From NCBI GenBank assembly GCA_015063695.1, contig SVTQ01000021.1, positions 1 through 40,987 of the forward strand: a stretch of 40,987 nt of DNA, given 5' to 3'. Within the stretch, counting starts at the first letter, position 1. Every line of letters begins with the position of its first letter. Source of the DNA: Oscillospiraceae bacterium (lineage in GTDB: Bacteria; Bacillota; Clostridia; Oscillospirales; CAG-272). Position numbers and translations under genes: made by a program. The notes beneath the pieces were generated by a model. That model had not been told where the DNA came from, searched no databases, and worked only from the letters and a program-made list of their open reading frames with translations. Below, in pieces: positions 34,279-40,794 of this stretch.

Positions 34279-35304
34279 TCAGATACCCTTGATATCTATC
34301 TTGTGGCCGGTAAGTCTTGCCGCAAGTCTTGCGTTCTGACCTTCCTTACCGATCGCAAGGGAGAGCTGGTCGTTTGCAACAACTATTCTCGCGCTCTTGT
34401 CACCGTCAAGCTCAACGGAAATTACTTCCGCGGGAGACAATGCCGCCGCGATGAATTCTGCAGGGTCTTCGGAATATTCGATGATATCGATCTTTTCGCC
34501 GCAGAGCTCTGCGAGGATGTTGCCGATACGCATGCCGTGTTCACCGATACATGAACCGACGGCATCAACGTTTTCATCTCTGGAGTAAACGGCGATCTTT
34601 GTTCTGCTTCCCGCTTCACGCGCGATAGACTTAATGATAACCGTGCCGTCCTGAATTTCGGGAATTTCAAGCTCGAAGAGTCTCTTTACAAGTCCGGGAT
34701 GAGTTCTTGAAAGTGTTACGATGGGACCTTCCTGGCCGACCTTCTTGACAGAGGTGATGAACACCTTAATCTTGTCGCCTGCCGCAAAGGTTTCGCCGGG
34801 GATCTGTTCCTTCTGGATAAGTACTGCTTCGCTTGTGCCTGTGTCGATCACGATAGCGCCCGTGTCGTCCGCTGTCTTTGTAACAGTTGCGGTAACGACC
34901 TCTTCGCTCTTCTTTTCGTATTCCTTGACCATGTGGAGGGTTTCAGCTTCTCTGATACCCTGAATGATAACCTGCTTTGCCGCCTGAGCACTGAGTCTGC
35001 CGAAGTTCTTTGTCTTTACTTCGGTCTCAACAACACCGCCGAGAACGTGTCTCCTGGAGAGAGCCTTTGCATCTTCAAGGCTTATCTCTTCCTTAACGTC
35101 GGTAACTTCTTCAACTATTCTTCTCTGCTTATAGACCTTAACGTCCTTCTTCACGGGGTCGAGCACTATTCTTACGCTTTCGGAGCCGTACTCTTTCTTG
35201 AATGCGCTTGTGAGCGCCGCCGTTACCTTTTCGAGCATGTAATCCTTGGGAATACCCTTTACCTTTTCAAGCTCGTCAAGAGCCTTAAAAAATTCTGCGT
35301 TCAT
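34279..35304 (-). CDS. nusA: Transcription termination/antitermination factor NusA
   Basis: A 341-aa RNA polymerase-binding factor. The N-terminal domain (about 1-125, MNAEFFKALDELEKVKGIPK) contacts the polymerase. The S1 domain (about 130-200) has DDTGAIVIDTGTSEAVLIQKEQ. Two KH domains follow, with GSCIGEHGMRIGNILAEL and then LAIGKEGQNARLAARLTGHKI. The protein stops right after KH2, like Gram-positive NusA, without the acidic repeats of the Escherichia protein. It is second in the operon, 37 nt after rimP. Known NusA-dependent autoregulation of such operons makes the long leader upstream of rimP of interest. Confidence 0.97.
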   Translation of the reverse strand: MNAEFFKALDELEKVKGIPKDYMLEKVTAALTSAFKKEYGSESVRIVLDPVKKDVKVYKQRRIVEEVTDVKEEISLEDAKALSRRHVLGGVVETEVKTKNFGRLSAQAAKQVIIQGIREAETLHMVKEYEKKSEEVVTATVTKTADDTGAIVIDTGTSEAVLIQKEQIPGETFAAGDKIKVFITSVKKVGQEGPIVTLSRTHPGLVKRLFELEIPEIQDGTVIIKSIAREAGSRTKIAVYSRDENVDAVGSCIGEHGMRIGNILAELCGEKIDIIEYSEDPAEFIAAALSPAEVISVELDGDKSARIVVANDQLSLAIGKEGQNARLAARLTGHKIDIKGI

Positions 35305-35341
35305 ACTGTTTGTGACCTTTCGTTATTTTTGTTTTGGTGAC

Positions 35342-35821
35342 TCAGTCGTCCCAGTTGAAAACTGTACTTACTTTTGCTGCCGCCTTCTTCTCGATTTCAT
35401 AAGCATCCTCGCCGCATACGATAACGAAGGAGTTTTCGTAGACGTCGTTGAGAATTCCGCGGACTACCTTCATGCCGTTGAAGGGCTTGAAGAGCTTTGC
35501 TTCAACCTCCACGCCGAGACAATATTCAAAATGTTCATCCCTTGTGAGAGTTCTTTCAACTCCGGGGGATGATACCTCAAGTCTGTAGGCGACCTCGATG
35601 GGGTCAGCCTCGTCAAGGACGGGGTCGATGGCTCTGTGCATCTTCTCGCAATCCTCGATGCCGATGCCGTTTTCGGAGTCGATAGTGATACGGAGCACCA
35701 TCTCGGCGCCCTCCTTCACGTACTCGACGTCCCACAGCATATAGCCCAGAGAGTCAGCAGTTCCCTGAATAAGCTCTCTGACTACAGCGGCAGTGTTTTT
35801 CTTTTTGTTTTTCTGTTCCAT
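35342..35821 (-). CDS. rimP: Ribosome maturation factor RimP
   Basis: A 159-aa protein needed for maturation of the 30S subunit. Family blocks are GTADSLGYMLWDVEYVKEG, LRITIDSENGIGIEDCEKMH and YRLEVSSPGVERTLTRDEHF. The start at 35821 (MEQKNKKKNTA) has AAGG-TAGG upstream and gives the usual length. The frame stays open for 23 more codons to 35890, but that extension is encoded by the dispersed 36-nt repeat (copy B) and is not part of the family. It is the first gene of the operon; its promoter lies about 290 nt upstream. Confidence 0.95.
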   Translation of the reverse strand: MEQKNKKKNTAAVVRELIQGTADSLGYMLWDVEYVKEGAEMVLRITIDSENGIGIEDCEKMHRAIDPVLDEADPIEVAYRLEVSSPGVERTLTRDEHFEYCLGVEVEAKLFKPFNGMKVVRGILNDVYENSFVIVCGEDAYEIEKKAAAKVSTVFNWDD

Positions 35822-35866
35822 TTTACCTACCTTAAACTGACAAGGAAGAAATTCCTCCTTACAAGT

Positions 35867-35902
35867 GAACCCCAAGTCGTCTTGCGACAACTCGAGGACC
35901 CC
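35867..35902 (+). repeat. 36-nt covarying hairpin repeat, copy B
   Basis: Same ends (GAACCCC, GGACCCC) and hairpin as copy A, with loop TTGC. It lies in the leader of the rimP operon and is followed by TTGTCAAGT and a second, interrupted copy. Confidence 0.85.
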
Positions 35903-35911
35903 TTGTCAAGT

Positions 35912-36047
35912 GAACCCCAAGTCGTCAAAAAGTGTTGGACTTTAGTTTATTGATGTGAATATAGCTATCCGTTGTTTTTTAGCTACTCCTCATCCACCAC
36001 TTCGTGGTCCCCCTTCTCCCTCAGGAGAAGGCTAACTTGAGGGCCCC
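35912..36047 (+). repeat. Tandem copy of the 36-nt repeat split by an insertion
   Basis: The left part (35912-35926, GAACCCCAAGTCGTC) and right part (36034-36047, AACTTGAGGGCCCC) would together form one more 36-nt unit. They are separated by 107 nt that include the 49-bp two-hairpin repeat. The right part is followed by TTGTCAA, as is copy B, so the unit was first duplicated in tandem with a period of about 45 bp. Confidence 0.75.
35985..36033 (+). repeat. 49-bp two-hairpin dispersed repeat, copy 2
   Basis: 46 of 49 bases match 13512-13560; all three differences are in the loop of the ACCAC/GTGGT hairpin. It forms the distal end of the segment inserted in the 36-nt repeat. Confidence 0.85.
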
Positions 36048-36061
36048 TTGTCAAACGATAA

Positions 36062-36085
36062 GAGAGAGGACTTTCGCCCTCTCTC
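36062..36085 (-). promoter_or_regulatory. Leader hairpin upstream of the rimP-infB operon
   Basis: GAGAGAGG pairs with CCTCTCTC across an 8-nt loop. In the minus direction it is followed by TTATCG, a poor T run. It could be the terminator of the flavin reductase-like gene or an attenuator, because the operon promoter lies just upstream of it at 36115-36143. Confidence 0.6.
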
Positions 36086-36114
36086 CTTTAAACTTACTTA
36101 CTATTGACGCTCAT

Positions 36115-36143
36115 ATTATACCATACAAAAAGCCATTTTACAA
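36115..36143 (-). promoter_or_regulatory. Sigma-A promoter reading toward rimP
   Basis: On the minus strand: TTGTAA (36143-36138), 17-nt spacer, TATAAT (36120-36115) with an extended-10 TG. The predicted start near 36108 gives a leader of about 290 nt for the rimP operon. No nearer promoter is seen. Confidence 0.78.
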
Positions 36144-36213
36144 GTGGATTTCCGAAAAAAACGGTCTTTAACAAAATTTTGGTACAAACATACACTGCGC
36201 CCGATTTCAAATA

Positions 36214-36717
36214 TTATTCTTTTGTATAAACCGTCTCAACCTTTACGACGTAAACGCGGTGATAGTCCTTCTTTTCATAGCAGGATAGCATTGACGTATC
36301 AATAAAACACTCCTCTTTTATCATATCGGAATAGAGCTTACGGCACACAAAGACCCTTTCGGCTTCCTCAAAGGTGGGATGACCGTCAACCTTAGTATGA
36401 TGGAAGTTTACTGCCGCAACTTTATCCTCGTCTCTGCCGCTGTGAGTGCCGAGATAAGAAAGCTCCTTCTTGTACTCTCCGCCGAAGAAGGAGAGGGTCA
36501 TATATTCGGAATTTTCCGTAAACTCATATGTATATCTCTGAGGACGGATAAAAACGAAAGCCACGTTCTCCTTCCAGAGCACGCCCATACCGCCCCAGGA
36601 CGCGGTCATTGTGTTGACTACACCGTTGCGCTCTGCGCTGACAAGCATCCATTCCTCGCCTATCTCACGGAATACGTTTCCCGAAAGGCTGTCTGTATCG
36701 ATCTTCTTAAAGCTCAT
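36214..36717 (-). CDS. Flavin reductase-like domain protein
   Basis: A 167-aa protein of the flavin reductase-like / FMN-binding split-barrel group. The barrel elements WMLVSAERNGVVNTMTASWG and VAFVFIRPQRYTYEF are typical: the NTMTASWGG turn is where FMN phosphate is bound, and RPQRYT follows on the next strand. The C-terminal half (HSGRDEDKVAAVNFHHTKVDG) also fits the family. Substrate and partner are unknown; such small clostridial members often act in flavin-dependent redox chemistry. The ATG is preceded by GGAGGT, and a near-consensus promoter lies about 40 nt upstream. It is divergent from the amidase gene. Confidence 0.9.
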   Translation of the reverse strand: MSFKKIDTDSLSGNVFREIGEEWMLVSAERNGVVNTMTASWGGMGVLWKENVAFVFIRPQRYTYEFTENSEYMTLSFFGGEYKKELSYLGTHSGRDEDKVAAVNFHHTKVDGHPTFEEAERVFVCRKLYSDMIKEECFIDTSMLSCYEKKDYHRVYVVKVETVYTKE

Positions 36718-36753
36718 TTCATACCTCCGCTTTAACCGTTGAATTCTACATTT

Positions 36754-36782
36754 ATTATATGGAAATTATTTTCTTTCGTCAA
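36754..36782 (-). promoter_or_regulatory. Sigma-A promoter of the flavin reductase-like gene
   Basis: On the minus strand: TTGACG (36782-36777), 17-nt spacer, TATAAT (36759-36754). Confidence 0.82.
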
Positions 36783-36800
36783 GCAAAAATCACAATATAC

Positions 36801-36829
36801 TTGAAAATGAGAGCGTTAAGTGGTAAAAT
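36801..36829 (+). promoter_or_regulatory. Sigma-A promoter of the amidase gene
   Basis: TTGAAA (36801-36806), 17-nt spacer, TAAAAT (36824-36829) with an extended-10 TG. The GTG at 36820 overlaps the -10 region, so it cannot be the start of the amidase made from this promoter. Confidence 0.8.
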
Positions 36830-36872
36830 ACTATCACTTATTTAAAATAACGACTCAAAATTACATATTCCG

Positions 36873-36878
36873 AAGGAG
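36873..36878 (+). promoter_or_regulatory. Ribosome binding site for a TTG start
   Basis: AAGGAG lies 7 nt before TTG 36886, fixing the amidase start. Confidence 0.75.
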
Positions 36879-36885
36879 CAAAAAT

Positions 36886-37563
36886 TTGGAAAACCTTATT
36901 CGAAAGATAAAATACTCACCTCTGTGGGTCCGTCTCACGGCGGCTCTTATAATAATCGCTATGCTATGCACCGTGTTTTTCTTTGTGGGAAAGCGCTTCG
37001 GCACAGTCGTTGAACAAAAGGTTACTCTCCTTGCAGATACAGACCCTGCATGGAACAAGCCCGATTATATCACCTACGAACCCATCGTCAAAAATGAATA
37101 CTCCCGTCCCGGCACTTATCTTTCCGAGATAAACGGCCTTGTAGTTCACTACGTGGCAAACCCCGGCACCTCTGCCGCCAACAACAGAAGCTATTTCAAC
37201 GGCCTTGCAAAATCGGGTGCAACGTGGGCAAGCAGTCATTTTATAGTCGGCCTTGAGGGCGAAGTCCTTCAGCTTGTTCCCCTTGACGAGATAGCTTACT
37301 GCTCAAATGAAAGAAACAAGGACACCATAGGTATTGAGTGCTGTCATCCCGATGAAACGGGAAAGTTTAGCGACGAGACCTACAGCTCCCTTATCACTCT
37401 CCTTGCCGACCTTTGCAAAGAGTATAAGCTTGACCCCCTCACTCAGATAATAAGACACTATGACGTTACGGGCAAGATGTGCCCCCTCTACTTTGTTGAA
37501 CACGAGGACGAATGGAAGGGACTTCTCACCGACGTTGCCGCCGCTATGACGGAAAAAGAATAA
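36886..37563 (+). CDS. Membrane-anchored N-acetylmuramoyl-L-alanine amidase
   Basis: A 225-aa amidase_2-type (PGRP-like) zinc hydrolase expected to cut the amide bond between muramic acid and the stem peptide at the cell surface. A short basic head and membrane helix (about 17-36, LTAALIIIAMLCTVFFFVG) precede the exported domain. Zinc ligands are visible as His88 (LVVHYVANPG), His191 (IIRHYDVTG) and Cys199 (KMCPLYF). The expected TWASSHFIVGLEGEVLQLVP and NKDTIGIECCHPDETGKF blocks are present. A TTG start is chosen for its ribosome binding site and for the promoter position. The gene stands alone between its promoter and a strong terminator. It might serve cell-wall turnover or sporulation. 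Confidence 0.92.
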   Translation: MENLIRKIKYSPLWVRLTAALIIIAMLCTVFFFVGKRFGTVVEQKVTLLADTDPAWNKPDYITYEPIVKNEYSRPGTYLSEINGLVVHYVANPGTSAANNRSYFNGLAKSGATWASSHFIVGLEGEVLQLVPLDEIAYCSNERNKDTIGIECCHPDETGKFSDETYSSLITLLADLCKEYKLDPLTQIIRHYDVTGKMCPLYFVEHEDEWKGLLTDVAAAMTEKE

Positions 37564-37588
37564 TACAGACCTGATAATATGTAAGAAA

Positions 37589-37634
37589 AACGTTTCGGGA
37601 GACTTTCTCAGGGGAAGTCTCCCGAAACGTTTTT
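37589..37634. terminator. Bidirectional terminator between amidase and TetR genes
   Basis: A perfect 17-bp stem (left arm AACGTTTCGGGAGACTT, loop of 9 nt) is followed by TTTT on the plus strand and on the minus strand. It serves both convergent genes. Confidence 0.92.
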
Positions 37635-37647
37635 ATATTACAAAAAA

Positions 37648-38199
37648 CTAAACCGCAAGATAAAAGTATTCCGCAACCGCTTCGGCACTTTCTCTCATGC
37701 CGCCGTCGACCCACCATTTAACCGTTTCAACAAAAGACGATGAAATGTGATTGATAAAGAAATCACGGGGAAGTTTTTCTTTTTTCGCTCCTTCAAACAA
37801 GTGAAGATTTACCTCTGCAAGCTTCTTTAAATCATTTTTGAAATAGGAGAGAAAAAGCTCGTTATCGGGGCAGGAGAAAAGAGCGCGGATATTATTGTCA
37901 TTCTTCTGAATATGCAAAAAAAGATGATAGAAAACGGAGCCCTTTTCGTCACAGCTGAAAATATGACGGTGGTCTGCCCCGCCGTTCTCCGCTTTGTCGA
38001 TAACGTGGCAAAAAAGCTCCTCGCAAAATGCTTTCAGAAGATGGTCTTTAGTTTCAAAATGGGCGTAAAATGTCGCCCTGCCCACGTCTGCTTTTTCTAT
38101 TATCTCGCCAACGGTTATTCTCGAAAATCTTTTCTTTGAAAGGAGCTCCGTAAAAGCCTCGAATATAGCCTCTCTTGTTTTTCTCTGACGTCTGTCCAT
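37648..38199 (-). CDS. TetR/AcrR family transcriptional regulator
   Basis: A 183-aa repressor-type protein. The N-terminal helix-turn-helix (about 8-55) reads REAIFEAFTELLSKKRFSRI, then TVGEIIEKADVGRATFYAHF, the classic TetR recognition helix. The C-terminal ligand domain ends with FVETVKWWVDGGMRESAEAV, similar to a subgroup common in Firmicutes. It is transcribed divergently from the cation diffusion facilitator gene with 167 nt between them, so it may control that transporter and itself. The inducer is unknown. Confidence 0.93.
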   Translation of the reverse strand: MDRRQRKTREAIFEAFTELLSKKRFSRITVGEIIEKADVGRATFYAHFETKDHLLKAFCEELFCHVIDKAENGGADHRHIFSCDEKGSVFYHLFLHIQKNDNNIRALFSCPDNELFLSYFKNDLKKLAEVNLHLFEGAKKEKLPRDFFINHISSSFVETVKWWVDGGMRESAEAVAEYFYLAV

Positions 38200-38224
38200 C
38201 TTTTTCTCCGTACATTTTATGGAA

Positions 38225-38310
38225 TTTGTTCGGTAACTGACAACCGAGCATAACTGTGTGTTGCTTTTGCCCGCGTTTTTAATATAATATTATCAAACAC
38301 TTTGTTCGGT
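38225..38310. promoter_or_regulatory. Divergent promoter region with repeated TTTGTTCGGT motif
   Basis: The ten-mer TTTGTTCGGT occurs exactly at 38225-38234 and 38301-38310. The first overlaps a CGGT/ACCG inverted repeat, and the second overlaps GTTC/GAAC. A TATAAT lies between them (about 38283). These are candidate operators for the adjacent TetR regulator. Confidence 0.45.
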
Positions 38311-38366
38311 TTTGAACTTATTGTACCATAAAAAACAAATCAGGTCAAGAAAAACGAGGTATAGAC

Positions 38367-39251
38367 ATGAACACTGAAAAAAAGATGCTTGCGGCATTTA
38401 TTCTGAACCTTTTATTCTCTGTATTTGAATTTTTCGGCGGTATCTTTACGGGGAGCATAGCCATACTTTCGGATGCCGTACACGATATGGGAGATGCCGT
38501 CAGCATCGGACTGTCATGGCTTCTCGAAAAGAAAAGCAGAAAAGCTCCCGATGAAGAGTATACTTTCGGGTACGGAAGATATTCTGTATTGGGCGGAGTT
38601 ATCACCGCCGTTATACTGACCGTCGGCTCCGTTTTCGTAATAATAAATGCCATAAAAAGATTGTTTCAACCGTCGGAAATAAACTGTGACGGCATGCTGG
38701 TACTTGCAGTCATCGGAGCGGCGGTAAACCTCGCGGCGACGTTCTTTACCCACGGAGACGGTTCCCTTAATCTGCGCTCGGTTAATCTTCACATGCTTGA
38801 AGACGTGCTGAGCTGGTCAGTAGTGCTTGTGGGCGCGATCGTTATGAGGTTCACGGACTTTTTTCTCATCGACCCCATAATGTCCCTTGGAGTTGCATTG
38901 TTTATTCTCGCGGGAGCTGTGAAGAATTTAAGAGAGTGCGCGGGCGTGTTTCTTATGAAAACCCCGAATACGATAAGTCCTTCAACAATAAAAAATGCGG
39001 TGCTTGAGATAGACGGCATTCTTGAGGTTCACCACGTCCACGTGTGGAGTATGGACGGAGAAAACCACTGCGCCTCGGTTCATATAGTTTGCACAGAAGA
39101 CACAGACGAAATAAAAAAGCAGACAAGACATACTCTTGAAAAAGCAGGCATTTATCACGTTACCGTTGAAACCGAAAGTCCGGAAAGCTTTTGTGAAAAC
39201 AAGCTCTGCACTCCGCATAAAAAAGAAAAAACGCGTCACCATCACCGCTGA
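38367..39251 (+). CDS. Cation diffusion facilitator (CDF) metal transporter
   Basis: A 294-aa inner-membrane metal/proton antiporter of the CzcD/ZitB group, likely exporting zinc or a similar divalent metal. Six helices are visible. The metal site residues fall in helix 2 (LSDAVHDMGDAVSIGLSW) and helix 5 (LHMLEDVLSWSVVLVG). The cytoplasmic C-terminal domain has VLEIDGILEVHHVHVWSMDG, the usual HVW motif, and the tail ends KTRHHHR, a possible extra metal-binding end. The ATG has GAGGT about 10 nt upstream. The divergent TetR gene suggests it is controlled by a ligand or metal-sensing repressor, although TetR proteins that sense metal are not the rule. Confidence 0.93.
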   Translation: MNTEKKMLAAFILNLLFSVFEFFGGIFTGSIAILSDAVHDMGDAVSIGLSWLLEKKSRKAPDEEYTFGYGRYSVLGGVITAVILTVGSVFVIINAIKRLFQPSEINCDGMLVLAVIGAAVNLAATFFTHGDGSLNLRSVNLHMLEDVLSWSVVLVGAIVMRFTDFFLIDPIMSLGVALFILAGAVKNLRECAGVFLMKTPNTISPSTIKNAVLEIDGILEVHHVHVWSMDGENHCASVHIVCTEDTDEIKKQTRHTLEKAGIYHVTVETESPESFCENKLCTPHKKEKTRHHHR

Positions 39252-39319
39252 AAAAATTCGGGACTATGCAAAATCATATTTTTGTGGTAGAATAAAGAAA
39301 AAACATAAGAAAGCGGTAT

Positions 39320-40258
39320 ATGATAATGAAAAAGTTCCTTAAGATATTAAGTATTTTCTTTGCGGTTATTATCGGTGCAGTCGTTCTTTTCTGGGGCGGT
39401 CTTAACGTGGCTAAATTCTTTATTTACTCCGAATATTTTGATATCAATTCAAACCTCTGCAGAAATCCCGGACTTAACGACGGCTTCGTTTGCCAGGGCA
39501 TAACGGCAGCCGAGGAGCATGACCTTATCCTCGTTTCGGGATATATGAAGGACCACAGCCCTTCGCGTATTTACGTTACCAATGAAGAAAATGAAAATTA
39601 CTTCATTACCGTAAACGAAAACGGAAAAGCTTACGACGGACACGCCGGCGGCATCGCCTACAACGACGGGAAGGTGTATCTTGCAGGCGAGGATGCGGTG
39701 CGCGTGCTTGATATGTCCGACATTCTGAAAGCGGAAAACGGAGCAGTGGTAAATGCCCTTGAAACAGTACCCGTAAACAATCAGGCATCCTTTGCCTTTG
39801 CCGATGACAACTACCTTTACGTAGGAGAATTCCACGACGGCGACAGCTACGTTACCGAACATCCCTTCGACACTCCAAGCGGCAAAAATTATGCCATAGT
39901 CAGCAGATACACTTACGACAACATTACAGAGCCCGACCTTATCTATTCCATCCCCAACAAGGTGCAGGGCTTCTGCATCACGGAAGACGGAGAAATGGTT
40001 CTCTCCACCTCCTTCGGTCTTAACGACAGTTATTTCTACGTTTATGACGCGGATGATGCTGTAAACTCGGGTCTTGTCCTTGACGGAGCCCCCGTATACT
40101 TCCTCGGACAGTGCGAAAATGAGATAAAAGCTCCCGCCATGTCGGAAGGTCTCGCAGTTTTTGAGGATGAAGTTATCACTCTCTTCGAAAGTGCCTGTGA
40201 TAAATATATCTTCGGAAAATTCTTCTTCGCAAATCATATAGTAAGCCTTGAATTTTAA
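39320..40258 (+). CDS. Membrane-anchored beta-propeller-like protein of unknown function
   Basis: A 312-aa protein with one N-terminal membrane helix (about 8-30, LSIFFAVIIGAVVLFWGGL) and an extracellular part of about 280 residues. That part has repeated beta-blade-like segments (GLNDGFVCQGITAAEEHDLI, HAGGIAYNDGKVYLAGEDAV, ASFAFADDNYLYVGEFHD, VQGFCITEDGEMVLSTSFG, SEGLAVFEDEVITLFES). The pattern resembles six-bladed propellers of the YncE or SMP-30 type, but no catalytic residues can be named. An ATG two codons later (39326) is an equally possible start; the ribosome binding site is weak. An extended-10 promoter-like TGGTAGAAT lies at about 39286. It may be read through from the CDF gene, which ends 68 nt upstream. 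Confidence 0.78.
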   Translation: MIMKKFLKILSIFFAVIIGAVVLFWGGLNVAKFFIYSEYFDINSNLCRNPGLNDGFVCQGITAAEEHDLILVSGYMKDHSPSRIYVTNEENENYFITVNENGKAYDGHAGGIAYNDGKVYLAGEDAVRVLDMSDILKAENGAVVNALETVPVNNQASFAFADDNYLYVGEFHDGDSYVTEHPFDTPSGKNYAIVSRYTYDNITEPDLIYSIPNKVQGFCITEDGEMVLSTSFGLNDSYFYVYDADDAVNSGLVLDGAPVYFLGQCENEIKAPAMSEGLAVFEDEVITLFESACDKYIFGKFFFANHIVSLEF

Positions 40259-40303
40259 CAAATGAATAGTTGATCTTGATATTAATTATTCAAGCGTTTT
40301 TCA

Positions 40304-40328
40304 CCCTCTCAGGGTTCGAGTCCCTAAT
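40304..40328 (+). repeat. tRNA T-arm-like direct repeat, copy 1
   Basis: 23 of 25 bases match 40520-40544. The core GGGTTCGAGTCCC has the form of a tRNA T-stem and loop, but no acceptor or anticodon stem surrounds it. Confidence 0.7.
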
Positions 40329-40336
40329 ACAGGCAG

Positions 40337-40379
40337 ATAAATAAAAAGCATCCTCGTCCCGAGGATGCTTTTTATTTAT
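40337..40379. terminator. Perfect 19-bp stem, bidirectional terminator
   Basis: The left arm (40337-40355, ending GCATCCTC) and right arm (40361-40379, starting GAGGATGC) are exact complements with a 5-nt loop. T-rich runs lie on both outer sides. It lies 78 nt past the propeller-like gene. Confidence 0.85.
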
Positions 40380-40396
40380 GGTGGGCCATCAGGGAC
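40379..40396 (-). other. 18-nt fragment matching a tRNA 3' end including CCA
   Basis: On the minus strand it reads GTCCCTGATGGCCCACCA, the form of the 3' T-stem strand, acceptor strand and CCA of a tRNA. The rest of a tRNA is missing. It could be an integration scar. From here to 40519, hairpins at 40399-40414 (AGATTG/CAATCT) and 40480-40506 (GCAAAACAGT/ACTGTTTTGC) are present and no gene is supported. Confidence 0.55.
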
Positions 40397-40519
40397 ATAG
40401 ATTGCACGCAATCTCTACTGCTCGTCGACCGCTCCGCCGCTATGCATGCTCGCAGTACCCGACTTCACACCAGCCTCCTGCAAAACAGTACACCGCACTG
40501 TTTTGCTTAACGGAGTCTG

Positions 40520-40544
40520 CCCTCTCAGTGTTCGAGTCCCTGAT
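40520..40544 (+). repeat. tRNA T-arm-like direct repeat, copy 2
   Basis: Second copy of 40304-40328. The similarity resumes further on: both copies are followed within about 10-25 nt by ATAAA-N-AAAAA-N-CATCCTCG, so the duplicated unit is about 55 bp with gaps. Confidence 0.7.
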
Positions 40545-40628
40545 TTATATGCGCATAAACAAAAAACATCCTCGAAAGCGTGATGTCCTTAACGGAGAAA
40601 ACGAAAACCGAATAGGATAACAAGAAAA

Positions 40629-40662
40629 GCAGCATAGTCTATGATGGCTATGCTGCCTTTTC
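40629..40662 (+). terminator. Terminator-like hairpin
   Basis: GCAGCATAG pairs with CTATGCTGC (loop of 10 nt) and is followed by CTTTTCT. It lies upstream of the last gene of the window and ends transcription entering from the left. Confidence 0.7.
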
Positions 40663-40794
40663 TATTATTTGATTTCAAACAAATTGAAGTGTCGCAGAAA
40701 TGCGGTGTTTTTTTGAATATTATATCGAAAATCGCTGGACTTGTGGAAAGTGTTGTGGTATGTGTTTGTGTTGCAAAAGGGAGGTGCAACGCAC

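Noticed and set aside
35822..35890. Longer start of rimP at 35890
   Set aside because: The extra residues are encoded by a dispersed repeat and the family begins at MEQKN, which has its own ribosome binding site.
36820..36885. GTG start of the amidase at 36820
   Set aside because: It lies within the promoter -10 region and has no ribosome binding site; TTG 36886 has both proper context and a good signal-anchor.
40259..40560. A complete tRNA gene
   Set aside because: Only T-arm-like and acceptor-end pieces are present, on different strands; no cloverleaf can be built.
40378..40620. 80-codon plus-strand frame
   Set aside because: It covers the tRNA-like fragments and hairpins, without a ribosome binding site or recognisable protein features.
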